A stretch of DNA of 64,000 nucleotides from NCBI RefSeq assembly GCF_009746715.1, contig NZ_VRKW01000004.1:310001-374000 (forward strand). Direction: 5' to 3'. This DNA comes from Ketobacter sp. MCCC 1A13808 (GTDB lineage Bacteria; Pseudomonadota; Gammaproteobacteria; Pseudomonadales; Ketobacteraceae). A program made the position numbers and the translations under genes. Shown here one piece after another: positions 36,581-46,408 of the stretch. Below the pieces are notes generated by a model. It saw only the letters and a program-made list of their open reading frames with translations, searched no databases and was not told where the DNA came from. The stretch's first letter is position 1; every line of letters begins with the position of its first letter.

Positions 36581-36608
36581 GATGACCCGCGTCCGCGGGT
36601 CATCCTTT
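36581..36608 (+). terminator. Intrinsic terminator of htpX
   Basis: GATGACCCGC-GTCC-GCGGGTCATC is a perfect 10-bp stem followed by CTTTCCC, nine bases after the htpX stop. It may also serve the convergent gene. Confidence 0.8.
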
Positions 36609-36641
36609 CCCAGCAAAATAAGCCCATTTATTAGCCTTTCA

Positions 36642-37766
36642 TCAGCCCTCTACCGCATACAAAACAGAATCTTCAAAACCGGTCACCACTTTGCGGAAGC
36701 CCTTTAATTGCGCATTCAAATCTGCATCCCAGGTGTCGACCAGCAACGGACGCCCCTGCAACTCCCTGATTTTTGATTTGGTCGCCACAATGGTGATGTC
36801 TTCTGCAGCCCTGATTACCGCCGGGCTGATCTGATGATTACCCCTGCCGAAAATATGCCCCTGACCTCCTATTAAGGTCACTACGATGGTCGCTGGATAT
36901 TGCGACATCCATTCCAGTATGTGTTGCTCTGTAGCATCCAGCTGTACGATTTCCCCGTTAAGCAAGAGATCGACACCCAGCAACGTTTTGGGTAAGCCCA
37001 ATTCCAACGTAATAGCCCGGGTGCTGGTGCCTGGCCCCAGTATATAAAGATGATCCGACTGGAGATTCTCAATTATAAAGGCGGCGATATCCTGCAGTGC
37101 CAGTGCCTCCACTTCGCGCCCGGAACATTTAACATGCTGCAGATAGCGCTCCTCGGCAGTCACCAGAAGCTCTCCGAAATAGGTGGTTTGCACCCTGTTG
37201 TTGCGAAACGCTTCTTCGTCGATATCACGCACTTCCATCTCACCGACGCTGACCAACTGGGAGCTGAGCATCTTGGCGATAATTTCCGCTGCACCACGCG
37301 CGTGAACCGCATAAACGCCAGAATGTATTTTGACTCCCGCCGGAATACCTAACACCGGTATGGATGTGCCGACAGCGCGAACCATATCCCTCGCCGTTCC
37401 ATCCCCCCCGGCAAACACAATCATATCGACCCCGGCTTGTTTTAACGCTTGGGCAGCCTGAATAGTATCACTGGCGTGGGTTACGTCGCCCTTGGCGGCA
37501 CCCACCACGGTACAACTCAAATGGTGATCGCGCAGGCTTTGTTCACCCATCGATCCACCCCAGCAAAACCAATCGATTCTGTCGCTATAACTGGAGAGCG
37601 CATCCAAAAACAAGCCAACTCTTTGTGCAGCCCTGGGTATTGCACCGCGTTCTATCGCTTGCTGCACGGTGTTTTCACCGTCACTGCCTTTTAGCGCAAC
37701 CGCACCGCCGATACCGGCGATGGGATTAACGATCAAGCCGATGGAAACCCTGCTCAGACTATTCAA
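36642..37766 (-). CDS. ATP-NAD kinase-like protein
   Basis: A 374-residue protein of the ATP-NAD/AcoX kinase family. The Gly-rich start IGLIVNPIAGIGG and the kinase signature VFAGGDGTARDMVR are clear, and IPVLGIPAGVKIHSGVYA matches the nucleotide-binding loop. It is longer than NadK (about 290 residues), as in the AcoX-related group whose substrate is uncertain. The TTG start overlaps the pdxB gene by eight bases, so it is the last gene of the xni-FN3K-pdxB operon. NADP supply or phosphorylation of a related metabolite is inferred. Confidence 0.82.
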   Translation of the reverse strand: MNSLSRVSIGLIVNPIAGIGGAVALKGSDGENTVQQAIERGAIPRAAQRVGLFLDALSSYSDRIDWFCWGGSMGEQSLRDHHLSCTVVGAAKGDVTHASDTIQAAQALKQAGVDMIVFAGGDGTARDMVRAVGTSIPVLGIPAGVKIHSGVYAVHARGAAEIIAKMLSSQLVSVGEMEVRDIDEEAFRNNRVQTTYFGELLVTAEERYLQHVKCSGREVEALALQDIAAFIIENLQSDHLYILGPGTSTRAITLELGLPKTLLGVDLLLNGEIVQLDATEQHILEWMSQYPATIVVTLIGGQGHIFGRGNHQISPAVIRAAEDITIVATKSKIRELQGRPLLVDTWDADLNAQLKGFRKVVTGFEDSVLYAVEG

Positions 37767-38919
37767 TTAACTGAAACCCCATCGCGCACACCCGATTAAA
37801 CTGCTGCTCAGAAAGCACCGATTTGAGATAACCGGCCCCACGCAGGACCACAGTACTGCATTCACGTCGCACCCGATAACTTTTGCGTAAAGCATCAAAT
37901 CCCAACGCCCTTTTTTCCCGAGGTAACTGCATGCTCGTGCGCAATCCGATATCATCTTCACGCATGTCGTATACCCGTTGGATTATCTCTATCGCTCGTT
38001 GCGGGGTTTCTATTTGACGGTCGCTAAAATCCAAAACAACATTCAGCTTATCATCGATAAGGTTGTTATATCGCAAAGGTGGCTCTGTATTGAGATAACG
38101 ACACAAAGCCTCCAGAATCATCCAGGTGCCCTTTACTTTGCCATCGTAGCTATAACCTGCAATATGGGGTGTTGCGATGTCCACTTGGTTTGCGAGCTGC
38201 CGGTTAATAAAAGGCTCACCTTCCCAAACATCCAGCACCACAGACAGATCGTAGCGACTATCGAGCACCCGGCTTAACGCCATGTTGTCCACCACGGCAC
38301 CACGCGCTGTATTGATCAATACAGCGCCTTCAACCAGAGCATTCAAACGCGAGGCATCACCCAGATGGCGGGTAGCGAAACGGCCTTTTTCTTCATAGGG
38401 CACATGCAGCGTTACAATGTCGGCCTGCCAGGCTTCCTCTTCTGACACCAGGCCCGATACCCCGCGGGCCTGGCGCGGCGGATCGCATGGCAACACCGTA
38501 AGTCCCAGCGGTTCACATAAAGACTGCAAAGCAGAGCCGACATTGCCGACGCCAATAATACCGACGGATTTACCGGCCAGATCAAACTCCCGTATACTTT
38601 CCAATTCCAGCAAAGCGGTAATTACAAACTCAGCAACCGATCGCCCGTTGCAGCCCGGGGCGCTAGCAAAAGCAATATTGTTTTGTCGCAGGTAATGTTG
38701 GTCTATATGATCGACACCAATGGTTGCCGATCCCACAAAACCGACCGGAGTGCCTTTCAACAAGTGCTCATTCACCTGTGTAACCGAGCGAACAATCAAA
38801 GCATCGGCATCCCGTAGGTCGGCGGCTTGCAGCTGCCTTCCCGCCACCAGCACAACGTCACCAAGCGCGCCGAAGCTTTGTTCTGCCAGAGGAATATTTT
38901 CATCCACAACAATTTTCAT
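37759..38919 (-). CDS. pdxB: Erythronate-4-phosphate dehydrogenase PdxB
   Basis: A 386-residue D-isomer 2-hydroxyacid dehydrogenase matching PdxB, which oxidises 4-phospho-D-erythronate in pyridoxal 5'-phosphate biosynthesis. The start MKIVVDENIPLAEQSFGALG is diagnostic. The Rossmann motif is GIIGVGNVGSALQSL; catalytic residues sit in INTARGAVVD (Arg region) and ATPHIAGYSYDGKV (His). The C-terminal dimerisation domain is present. Three bases separate it from the fructosamine-kinase-like gene upstream. Confidence 0.96.
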   Translation of the reverse strand: MKIVVDENIPLAEQSFGALGDVVLVAGRQLQAADLRDADALIVRSVTQVNEHLLKGTPVGFVGSATIGVDHIDQHYLRQNNIAFASAPGCNGRSVAEFVITALLELESIREFDLAGKSVGIIGVGNVGSALQSLCEPLGLTVLPCDPPRQARGVSGLVSEEEAWQADIVTLHVPYEEKGRFATRHLGDASRLNALVEGAVLINTARGAVVDNMALSRVLDSRYDLSVVLDVWEGEPFINRQLANQVDIATPHIAGYSYDGKVKGTWMILEALCRYLNTEPPLRYNNLIDDKLNVVLDFSDRQIETPQRAIEIIQRVYDMREDDIGLRTSMQLPREKRALGFDALRKSYRVRRECSTVVLRGAGYLKSVLSEQQFNRVCAMGFQLIE

Positions 38920-38922
38920 TTT

Positions 38923-39831
38923 CTATTCCAGCTCGTGCACTAATTCGTTTATCGCAACCTCGGCCCGACCCAAATAGCGGCCGCCGAACAAGTTAAAGTG
39001 ATTCAACCAGTGATATAAATCATACAACCTTTGCCGCAGTTCGTAGCCCTCTGACTTTTCTGTTAATGCGTCGTAAACCTGATAAACCCGACGACCTAAT
39101 GCTCCGAACATTTTGGACATAGCGATATCCGTTTCGGCATCACCAAAGTACACAGCAGGATCAAACAAGGTCGGCTTACCGGTACAATCCACCGCCAGAT
39201 TCCCGCTCCACAGATCACCATGCAGCAAACTGGCAGGCGGTTGGTGGTGGGCTAATTTCCCTGGCACAGATTGAATTATTTGCCTTAATTTTTCAATTGT
39301 AAGTGGTGTCATGCCTTTGTCTTGAGCAAGCTCGAGTTGGCACTGCAGACGGAGGTCACAGAAAAAATGCCACCATTGTTTGCATTGAAGTGCATCTCGG
39401 CAGATATTGCGTTGCGGTGTTGCGCCAATGTAATTATCGTGGTCCAGGCCGAAATGCGGCACCTGGATACCATGCAGCTCCGCCAACGCTTCCCCCATCC
39501 GGGTTTCATGTCGACCAACCGGATGCAGTTCCACAAACTCCAGCAGCAACACAGCCGCATCAGCGCAGACCTCAACAAACACCAGTTCCGGCACCCGAAT
39601 GGCCTCACATTGCGCCAGCAATTCCAATCCGCGCGCCTCCGCTAAAAACCGATCCAGACTGGTGACCGGTGCGCTTTTTATAAAAACCGGTGCCTCTCCG
39701 GGAGCATGGCCTTCCATCGACGTGTCTATGCTGCTCCCAGCGCGCTCCCGAAACCGTGTTTTGCGGTAACCTGGCCCCCGTTCTGACACCAAGCGTTCAA
39801 TCAAGGCGTCGCGGACTATGGCACTGATCAA
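38923..39831 (-). CDS. Fructosamine kinase family protein
   Basis: A 302-residue protein of the fructosamine-3-kinase/ketosamine kinase family, with a protein-kinase-like fold. The Lys region FIKSAPVTSLDRFLAEARGL, the catalytic loop LLHGDLWSGNLAVD and the metal-binding FDPAVYFGDAETDIAM are clear. These enzymes phosphorylate sugars on glycated lysines so they fall off, repairing glycated proteins. The start TTG overlaps the xni stop by four bases (TTGA). Within an operon with vitamin B6 synthesis, it may protect or recycle amine-linked sugars (inference). Confidence 0.9.
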   Translation of the reverse strand: MISAIVRDALIERLVSERGPGYRKTRFRERAGSSIDTSMEGHAPGEAPVFIKSAPVTSLDRFLAEARGLELLAQCEAIRVPELVFVEVCADAAVLLLEFVELHPVGRHETRMGEALAELHGIQVPHFGLDHDNYIGATPQRNICRDALQCKQWWHFFCDLRLQCQLELAQDKGMTPLTIEKLRQIIQSVPGKLAHHQPPASLLHGDLWSGNLAVDCTGKPTLFDPAVYFGDAETDIAMSKMFGALGRRVYQVYDALTEKSEGYELRQRLYDLYHWLNHFNLFGGRYLGRAEVAINELVHELE

Positions 39832-40715
39832 AAGAAACGCCGGATCAGATTTTCAAATCTGACACCCAGGCCCAGTTGCTTAACCAAAGTCATCAGTTTT
39901 TCCATCGATGCCCGCTCCACTGTCATAACCTCCAGTGCAATGTGCTGTTGCGGGGGCCTCAAGCGGGTCAACTCGCGAAACAGGAGTGCCTCTTCTCGAT
40001 GCCCTGCCAACTTAAAGTACAGCCCTTTTGCCCCTCTAACAGGTAGACCCTGAACTTCATCCAGGTGGTCGTACAGCGTTTCCAGATCAGGAAACTGCTG
40101 CAGCAGACGCGTCGCGGTCTTTTTGCCAATCCCCTGTATACCGGGAATTCCGTCAGCCGCGTCGCCCATTAGGGCCAACAGATCGGCAATCTGTTCTGGC
40201 CGCAGCGACCAGTGTTCACACAATTGCTCATAACTTGATTCAGTGCCACTTGCCCAGTCCACCAAACTATCCCCGGGACGAATCACCTGGGCCAAGTCTT
40301 TATCGCGCGATATCACCACGCAGCGTTTACTTTGTTTGTGGGCCGTTCCAGCGGCCCAGGCGATCAGATCATCCGCCTCGTAGTCTTGGTCCGCCAGGCA
40401 GGTTATGCCCGCAGCCTGCGTTAACAGTTTGCACAGATCCAATTGATAGGCCAATGCTTCATCCGGCAACGCCCTTTTGGATTTGTAATTTGGGTATAGA
40501 TTATGTCTAAATCCGTTAAAGAGGCTTTCATCGAAGGCCGCAACCAGATAATGTGGCTCCAGCGAACGGATTTGCTGCAATAACAAGCGAAAATATCCGT
40601 AAACTGCATTGACCGGTCTCCCGTTTTCATCCAACAGGGTGTCAGGCATGCCAAACCAGGCCCGAAATATATAGATACTAGAGTCCAATAGATAAACAGT
40701 GTCAGAATGCTTCAA
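39828..40715 (-). CDS. xni: 5'-3' exonuclease / flap endonuclease Xni-like
   Basis: A 295-residue protein of the polymerase-I 5'-nuclease family. Metal-binding acidic residues are visible in VYLLDSSIYIFRAWFG, VAAFDES, YEADDLIAWAA and SRDKDLAQV. The helix-hairpin-helix is IPGIQGIGKKTATRLLQQF. It is longer than E. coli Xni (about 250 residues) and keeps the acidic cluster, so nuclease activity is likely. It would remove flaps or RNA primers. The start is TTG with only a weak ribosome site. First gene of the xni-FN3K-pdxB-ATP-NAD-kinase-like run. Confidence 0.88.
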   Translation of the reverse strand: MKHSDTVYLLDSSIYIFRAWFGMPDTLLDENGRPVNAVYGYFRLLLQQIRSLEPHYLVAAFDESLFNGFRHNLYPNYKSKRALPDEALAYQLDLCKLLTQAAGITCLADQDYEADDLIAWAAGTAHKQSKRCVVISRDKDLAQVIRPGDSLVDWASGTESSYEQLCEHWSLRPEQIADLLALMGDAADGIPGIQGIGKKTATRLLQQFPDLETLYDHLDEVQGLPVRGAKGLYFKLAGHREEALLFRELTRLRPPQQHIALEVMTVERASMEKLMTLVKQLGLGVRFENLIRRFF

Positions 40716-40962
40716 AATTGCTATATTTCCGTTCTTAACTGACTGAAATTTTTAGATTTGCACTATAGTCTATTTAAGACCAGGGAATCGATAGCGCCGC
40801 ACTGAAAAGTTGACGGCAGCATTTGGATAACGAGCGCACAGTTTTAGACATCGGTCAGCTTCTCCGCTTTGTCCTGCAAACAAAAACAGCGACAATACGA
40901 GCACGATATATCGGGTTTATACGCTTCGCGGAACAATATTTAGAAGTGTCGGATTTTCACGA

Positions 40963-43947
40963 GTGAGCAAAACAATCAATAATTTGTATTCAAAATCAGC
41001 AAGGAGAGCGTTAACCACCGCTTGTGTTTTGCTCAGCCTAACCTATCTATCAGGATGCTCGCAGTCCGGAGTGGGTATTGTTGGCGACAAGAAACCGGAG
41101 CATAAAACACTGGCGGATCTTGAACGCCGACAAATCTCTGTTGAGCCCCAGATACTGGAACCCATTGAAGCAGAAAAGGTACTTGCGACCTACGAGCAAG
41201 CTGTAGAGCTATTCTCAACGCAACGGGAACGCTCGCTTGCTTTACGCCGCATGGCAGATCTGACCATGGTGGCCACTGAAGACCGAATGATCGACTCGCT
41301 GGAAGAAGATCCTCAGGTTGATACCTCTGCCGAAATGGACGCTGCTTCTGATAGCACCTCTTTACAATACGTGCGCGCCGTTGCCATTTATGAAGCATTG
41401 ATATTGGGCGCTCAACCCGGTGACGACCTGTCCGAAGAATACTACCTGCTGGCGAAAGCCTACGATTTGAATGGTGAGCCGGAGAAAGCACTGCAAACCT
41501 TGGATAAACTGGTCACTCAATACCCGGATAGTGAATACACGTTTGAAGCCCAGTTCCGTCGCGGCGAACACCTGTTCTTATTGGGTGATTACGAAGCTGC
41601 TGCCCAGGCTTATGCTGTGGTCCTCAAAGCCGGTGCAGAAAACTCATACTACGAGCATTCCCTTTATAAGCACGGCTGGAGTCTTTATAAACTGGGCGAC
41701 TACGATCTAGCGGTCAGCGATTTCATCGCCTTGCTGGATGGCTATATGCCCACACCGCCACCCAAATCAGAAGAAGAACTCAAAGCCGAACAAGTGGATC
41801 GTACGATCACCAAAATTCAGGCCATCCCATTGCCTGAAGTCTCTAAAACCCAACAAAAAACCCTGGATGATACCCTGCGCGTGTTGAGTATGTCGTTCTC
41901 CAACATGGATGGTGCAACCAGTGTTGACCAGTTCTTCAAGAATAAGGGTGAACGCATATACGAACACCAGGTCTATGCCGCGCTGGCCGAGCTCTACTTA
42001 TATCAGGAGCGATACAAGGATGCAGCCGACACATACGCCATGTTCTCACTCAAACACCCGCTGCACCCCATGGCACCGTCGATGTCGTCGAAGGTGATCG
42101 ACACCTATCAAAAAGGCGGCTTCCCCAGCCTGGTGTTACCCTATAAAGAAAAATTTGTTGAACAATACGGCATCTACAGTGCGTTCTGGGACCGTGCGAC
42201 TCCGGAAGCCCGGGACCAATACAGCAATGAGCTGAAGCAACATCTGGTGGAGCTGGCACAGCATTATCACGCTGCAGCGCAGGTCAGTAAGCTGCCGAAG
42301 GATTACGGCACGGCCGCGCGTTGGTATCGCGAGTTTTTGGTGACGTTCCCTGCCGATGAGAATGCTCCGGTGATGAATATGCTATTGGCAGAAACGCTGT
42401 TCGCTGCCAAGGAATTTCTGGCCGCTATCGAAGAGTTTGAACGTACGGCCTACGACTATCCGGTCAAAGAAGGTGAAGCTCCCCGCCCCGAAGCAGAAAA
42501 AGCCGCGTATTTTGCCCTCTTGGCGCACCAGGAGTACCTGAACACCATTCCGAAGGACGACCCGATTTGGCGCGGAGCGGTAGCCAAACGCGCAAGCAGC
42601 TCGCTGAAGTTCGCCAAAACCTACCCGGCAAATGAAAACACCCCCAAGGTGCTGGACAATGTCATTGAAGACCAACTGTTACTGGGCGATATAGAGTCCG
42701 CGATGGTCACCGCCCAACTCATCATTGCATGGGTACCACCAGCGCCCCAGGAACTTAGGGAGAAAGCCTGGATCACTTACGCGAATGCGGTATTTGACAA
42801 ACAGGAATGGGCCGGGGCGGAAGAGGCGCTGCGCAAGGTTCTCGAATTTACCACGCTCGAGAAAAAGGAGCGTTCCGAGTACGAAGAACGACTCGCCACT
42901 GCCATCTATAAACAAGGTGAAATACTTGAAAAAGAAGGTCGTCTGGCTGAAGCAGCCGGCGAGTACCTGCGTGTAGCCGCTGTAGTACCGAACGCCTCGG
43001 TACGCGCCAATGCAGAATATGACGCCGCTAACCTGCTAATGAAGCAAGGCGACTACGAGCGCGCCATTGGTGTTCTGGAGAACTTCCGCAAGCGTTATCC
43101 CAAGAATGAACTGACCAAGGGTATACCAGCGAAACTCAGCTTAGCTTATGAAAAAACAGGCAACCTGACCAAAGCAGCGGCAGAGCTCACTGCCATCGCC
43201 CTACTGCACAAAAACACCGATCCGGAACTGGCTCGTGAAGCACTACTGCAAGCCGCGGAAATGAAAGAAAAAACCGGAGATACGGAAGGTGCCATCGCCC
43301 TTTATAAACAGTTTGTATGGGACTATGAGCGGCCGGTTGAACCGCGCATGGAAGCCCAAAACAAACTGGTTGACCTGTACGCTAAAACCGGCGAAACGGC
43401 GAAGCGTTACTTCTGGTTAAACAAACTGGTAGAAACCCACAACAACGCCGGTGCTGAACAATCAGACCGCACCCGCTATCTGGCAGCCTATGGCTCATTC
43501 AACAGCGCCGAGTCCCTGTTTATTGAATTTAATAGCGTCTCACTTACCCAGCCGCTGCGTAACAGCCTGAAGAAAAAGAAAGCCGCCATGCAAAAAGCCA
43601 GCGAAGCCTACACCACCACAGTGCAATACGGCGTGATTGATTTCACCACCGCCGCCAACTATAAGCTGGGTGAAGTTTATCGTCTGTTTGCGAAAAGCAT
43701 TATGAAAAGCGAGCGCCCCAAGGGGCTGGACGAGCTGGCTTTAGAAGAATACGAAATCCTGCTGGAAGATCAGGCGCTGCCTTTGGAAGATAAAGCCATT
43801 GCCATCTTCCAAACCAACACTGACCGTACCAAAAACGAAGTTTGGGACGAATGGGTGGAAAAGAGCTACCAATCACTCAGTACGCTATCCCCCGGTCGCT
43901 ACAATAAGCCGGAAATGACAGAGGAGTATATTGATGTCATCTACTAG
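40963..43947 (+). CDS. Large TPR outer-membrane lipoprotein, envelope machine
   Basis: A 994-residue lipoprotein. The signal peptide ends in a canonical lipobox LSGC with Cys32. The rest is almost all tetratricopeptide-type helical repeats: paired helices such as ALQTLDKLVTQYPDSEYTFE, ERAIGVLENFRKRYPKNELT and EGAIALYKQFVWDYERPVEP recur through the length. GTG start. First gene of a ten-gene operon that encodes ExbB, two ExbDs and an AgmX-type protein. Comparable TPR lipoproteins in Myxococcus gliding and in Tol-like clusters face the periplasm. Probably the outer-membrane scaffold of this machine. The 247 bases before it hold possible but unconvincing promoter elements. Confidence 0.85.
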   Translation: MSKTINNLYSKSARRALTTACVLLSLTYLSGCSQSGVGIVGDKKPEHKTLADLERRQISVEPQILEPIEAEKVLATYEQAVELFSTQRERSLALRRMADLTMVATEDRMIDSLEEDPQVDTSAEMDAASDSTSLQYVRAVAIYEALILGAQPGDDLSEEYYLLAKAYDLNGEPEKALQTLDKLVTQYPDSEYTFEAQFRRGEHLFLLGDYEAAAQAYAVVLKAGAENSYYEHSLYKHGWSLYKLGDYDLAVSDFIALLDGYMPTPPPKSEEELKAEQVDRTITKIQAIPLPEVSKTQQKTLDDTLRVLSMSFSNMDGATSVDQFFKNKGERIYEHQVYAALAELYLYQERYKDAADTYAMFSLKHPLHPMAPSMSSKVIDTYQKGGFPSLVLPYKEKFVEQYGIYSAFWDRATPEARDQYSNELKQHLVELAQHYHAAAQVSKLPKDYGTAARWYREFLVTFPADENAPVMNMLLAETLFAAKEFLAAIEEFERTAYDYPVKEGEAPRPEAEKAAYFALLAHQEYLNTIPKDDPIWRGAVAKRASSSLKFAKTYPANENTPKVLDNVIEDQLLLGDIESAMVTAQLIIAWVPPAPQELREKAWITYANAVFDKQEWAGAEEALRKVLEFTTLEKKERSEYEERLATAIYKQGEILEKEGRLAEAAGEYLRVAAVVPNASVRANAEYDAANLLMKQGDYERAIGVLENFRKRYPKNELTKGIPAKLSLAYEKTGNLTKAAAELTAIALLHKNTDPELAREALLQAAEMKEKTGDTEGAIALYKQFVWDYERPVEPRMEAQNKLVDLYAKTGETAKRYFWLNKLVETHNNAGAEQSDRTRYLAAYGSFNSAESLFIEFNSVSLTQPLRNSLKKKKAAMQKASEAYTTTVQYGVIDFTTAANYKLGEVYRLFAKSIMKSERPKGLDELALEEYEILLEDQALPLEDKAIAIFQTNTDRTKNEVWDEWVEKSYQSLSTLSPGRYNKPEMTEEYIDVIY

Positions 43948-44707
43948 ATATCTGCGCTTCTGCTGCGGGCTGACGCTGGCTCTATCCCTTCTGACTCAGG
44001 GCTGCTCACTCATAAAGCCCGACCCAAAACCTGCCGCAACGGCCGATTCGCCGGACAGTGTTACAGTTGAGCTGACAGACGAACGCGAACAAGGTGCGAA
44101 GCGTGCGGATGATGACGCCGCATCCGCTCAACAACCTGACCCGGTTGAAAGCAATGATCAAGCACGGGAACGGCTGCAGCGACAGCGTGTCGAAGCGCTG
44201 ACTATGAATATGAGTTCCGCACAAAACAGCCAGGCTAAACAGGCACAACCGGATTTTGACAGAGCCATCAATGAGATGCGCAAAGGCAATCTGGACTCGG
44301 CATTGCAGCGTTTGCAAGCGATATCCAAGAGCTACCCCGCTCTCAGTGGCCCTATCGTTAATCAGGCAATCATTTTGCGCAAAATGGGTAAAAAGCAGGA
44401 AGCCTATGACCTATTGCATAAAGCCCTACACGACCATGGGAAAAACCCCTTCCTGCTCAATGAGTTAGGCGTAATCAGTCGTGAACTGGGCAAATTTAAA
44501 CAAGCGCAGGCAAGCTATGAAAGTGCGATTCGCATCGACGAAAATTACCTTAGTGCACATTATAATCTAGCGGTGCTGGCGGATTTATATTTGCACGATC
44601 CGGCGTTGGCACTGGCTGAATTTGAAGCCTATCAGCGACTTCTGCCAACTCCGGACAAGAAAGTGGCAGGCTGGATGAAAGAAATTGAAAGACGGGCCGC
44701 GCGATGA
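43934..44707 (+). CDS. TPR lipoprotein-like periplasmic protein
   Basis: A 257-residue exported protein. The signal peptide ends LLTQGCS with a Cys at residue 24; the -3 residue is Thr, so the lipobox is not fully canonical. A Gln/Asp-rich linker (about 40-95) is followed by TPR units (about 100-240, including GKFKQAQASYESAIRIDENY). ATG 43934 is fixed by GAGGAG seven bases upstream. It overlaps the preceding gene by 14 bases. Expected partner of the big TPR lipoprotein in the envelope complex. Confidence 0.8.
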   Translation: MSSTRYLRFCCGLTLALSLLTQGCSLIKPDPKPAATADSPDSVTVELTDEREQGAKRADDDAASAQQPDPVESNDQARERLQRQRVEALTMNMSSAQNSQAKQAQPDFDRAINEMRKGNLDSALQRLQAISKSYPALSGPIVNQAIILRKMGKKQEAYDLLHKALHDHGKNPFLLNELGVISRELGKFKQAQASYESAIRIDENYLSAHYNLAVLADLYLHDPALALAEFEAYQRLLPTPDKKVAGWMKEIERRAAR

Positions 44708-45012
44708 GCATGAAACTTTTCAAAATAATCTATATTATCGCTCACGCTGGGCTTTTAACTGGCTACAGTTTGAACAGCTGGGCTCTGGATGAAGGAACGA
44801 CAATCATTGGTACCAAAGAAGCACCCAATGTACTGAACGTTGTGCCCTGGCAAGCCAAAGAGCTGGGTGTAGACCCGTGGCAATCCAAGCCCAATTTTGA
44901 GTCGCAATTGCTGGACGATTCTCTAAAGCCGGTGGATCGAGACGAGTTGCGACGGCAGGTGGAATACTTTAACCTGCTGCAGCATTCGGATCCCCAAGCG
45001 GTTGACCAGTAA
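44704..45012 (+). CDS. Small periplasmic protein of the ExbBD operon
   Basis: A 102-residue protein with a signal peptide (about 1-28, cleavage after SWA). The mature part of some 74 residues repeats a PWQ(A/S)K element (VVPWQAKELGVDPWQSKP) and ends in a charged helix (DRDELRRQVEYFNLLQ). ATGA overlap with the TPR gene. No family recognised. Its conserved placement between the lipoproteins and the channel genes suggests a periplasmic linker or regulator. Confidence 0.75.
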   Translation: MSMKLFKIIYIIAHAGLLTGYSLNSWALDEGTTIIGTKEAPNVLNVVPWQAKELGVDPWQSKPNFESQLLDDSLKPVDRDELRRQVEYFNLLQHSDPQAVDQ

Positions 45013-45122
45013 GGATAAAAGAAGGACCTATAGGCGGGCTGAAATTAGCTCTGATAGCTACACATAACTGATTCTTTCAATTTCGATCTTCAACAAAATA
45101 TTTGGTAACGCAGGAGACCAAA

Positions 45123-45818
45123 ATGGCTGATACCTTAAATGCTGCTGAACAAAGCGCAGGATTATTCACTACAACCGCCCAATTTTTTCAGGAAGGTGGC
45201 CCCTTCATGTACATTATCCTGGCGGTATTTTTGGTAGGTCTCGCAATTACCCTAGAGCGATTCATCTATCTGAATATGACCCAAACCCGCAATCAGGTGG
45301 TGTGGAAAAAGCTCTTCCCTCTGCTTACTCAAGGCAAATTTAAAACGGCAATGGAAGAAGCTAAAAAATCCGGCAGTGCCATTGCCAAGATCCTGGTTTA
45401 CGGATTGTCCAGAAGCGCCTACGCAACCCGCCATGATGAAGTGGAAATGGCGATGGAAGAAGGCCTGATGGAAACCATCCCTCACTTGGAACGCCGCACC
45501 AACTATATAGCGGTCTTTGCAAACATCGCTACCCTGCTGGGCTTGCTCGGAACCATCATGGGTCTGATCAATGCGTTTACTGCAGTTGCCAGTGCTGACC
45601 CATCACAAAAGGCGGATTTGCTTTCTGCCAGTATTTCAGTAGCCATGAACACTACGGCCTTCGGATTGATGGCGGCAATTCCTTTATTGCTGGCCTTCAC
45701 CTACCTGCAGAATAAAACCAATCAGTTGATTGATAGCATGGAAATGGCTTCTGTTAAATTCCTCAACGTATTCCGCCAGGCCCAAAGCCAGAGCAAAAAC
45801 CAGGGTGGTCAGGGTTAA
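45123..45818 (+). CDS. MotA/TolQ/ExbB proton channel protein
   Basis: A 231-residue ExbB/TolQ-type channel subunit. Three membrane helices are at about 18-40 (GPFMYIILAVFLVGLAITLE), 125-150 (ANIATLLGLLGTIMGLINAF) and 168-190 (VAMNTTAFGLMAAIPLLLAF). The conserved Thr/Gly/Pro pattern of the family is kept in TM2-TM3. ATG 45123 is chosen because AGGAG lies just upstream; the open frame runs 21 bases further. It is the only channel gene for two ExbD genes downstream. It would use the proton gradient to drive ExbD and the AgmX-type protein. Confidence 0.93.
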   Translation: MADTLNAAEQSAGLFTTTAQFFQEGGPFMYIILAVFLVGLAITLERFIYLNMTQTRNQVVWKKLFPLLTQGKFKTAMEEAKKSGSAIAKILVYGLSRSAYATRHDEVEMAMEEGLMETIPHLERRTNYIAVFANIATLLGLLGTIMGLINAFTAVASADPSQKADLLSASISVAMNTTAFGLMAAIPLLLAFTYLQNKTNQLIDSMEMASVKFLNVFRQAQSQSKNQGGQG

Positions 45819-45856
45819 ACCTGATCCACACAGAATACGATTGAGCAGGAGCTGTT

Positions 45857-46408
45857 ATGAATAGACGCTCGCGTCGAAAACATCATGCTGAGGCAGAAAT
45901 CAACATAACCGCCTTTATGAATTTAATGGTGGTGTTGGTTCCTTTTCTGCTGATCACGGCTGTGTTTTCTCAGATATCAATTCTCGAATTGAATCTGCCG
46001 GCAACAATATCGACACCACAACAGGAAGAAGAAGACAAAAAGCCTATTGTGTTGGAAGTATTGATATATAAAAACCGATTGGAAGTGGTGGACCGTCAAA
46101 CCGGCCCGCTGAAGATCATTCAGAACGTTGACGGCAAACCCGACTTCGAGTCAATGACCACAACGTTAAAAGCGGTGAAAAACCGGTTCCCTGAAATAAC
46201 AGAGATTACTCTGCTGATGGAGCCGAACACACCCTATGAAATCCTTGTTACAACGATGGATAAAGTGAGATTAGCCGAACAATCGTTAGAAGACGGCACC
46301 TCCGAACAGGCCGAATTATTTCCGGACATCTCCATCGGAGATGCCCCTGCGGACACTGCATCACCCGACTCCTCCTCTATCAGCCAGGTTCAGGGAGGTG
46401 ATGCATGA
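45857..46408 (+). CDS. ExbD/TolR-like protein lacking the membrane Asp
   Basis: A 183-residue ExbD/TolR family protein with a basic N-terminus, one membrane helix (about 18-40) and a periplasmic domain. The conserved ExbD motif (INVTPFIDVM) reads INITAFMNLMVV, so the essential protonatable Asp is replaced by Asn22. It retains the periplasmic ExbD fold (LELNLPATIS, EITEITLLMEPNTPYEILVT). If the family mechanism holds, it cannot carry protons and probably serves as a structural or gating partner of the second ExbD. ATGA overlap with the next gene. Confidence 0.88.
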   Translation: MNRRSRRKHHAEAEINITAFMNLMVVLVPFLLITAVFSQISILELNLPATISTPQQEEEDKKPIVLEVLIYKNRLEVVDRQTGPLKIIQNVDGKPDFESMTTTLKAVKNRFPEITEITLLMEPNTPYEILVTTMDKVRLAEQSLEDGTSEQAELFPDISIGDAPADTASPDSSSISQVQGGDA

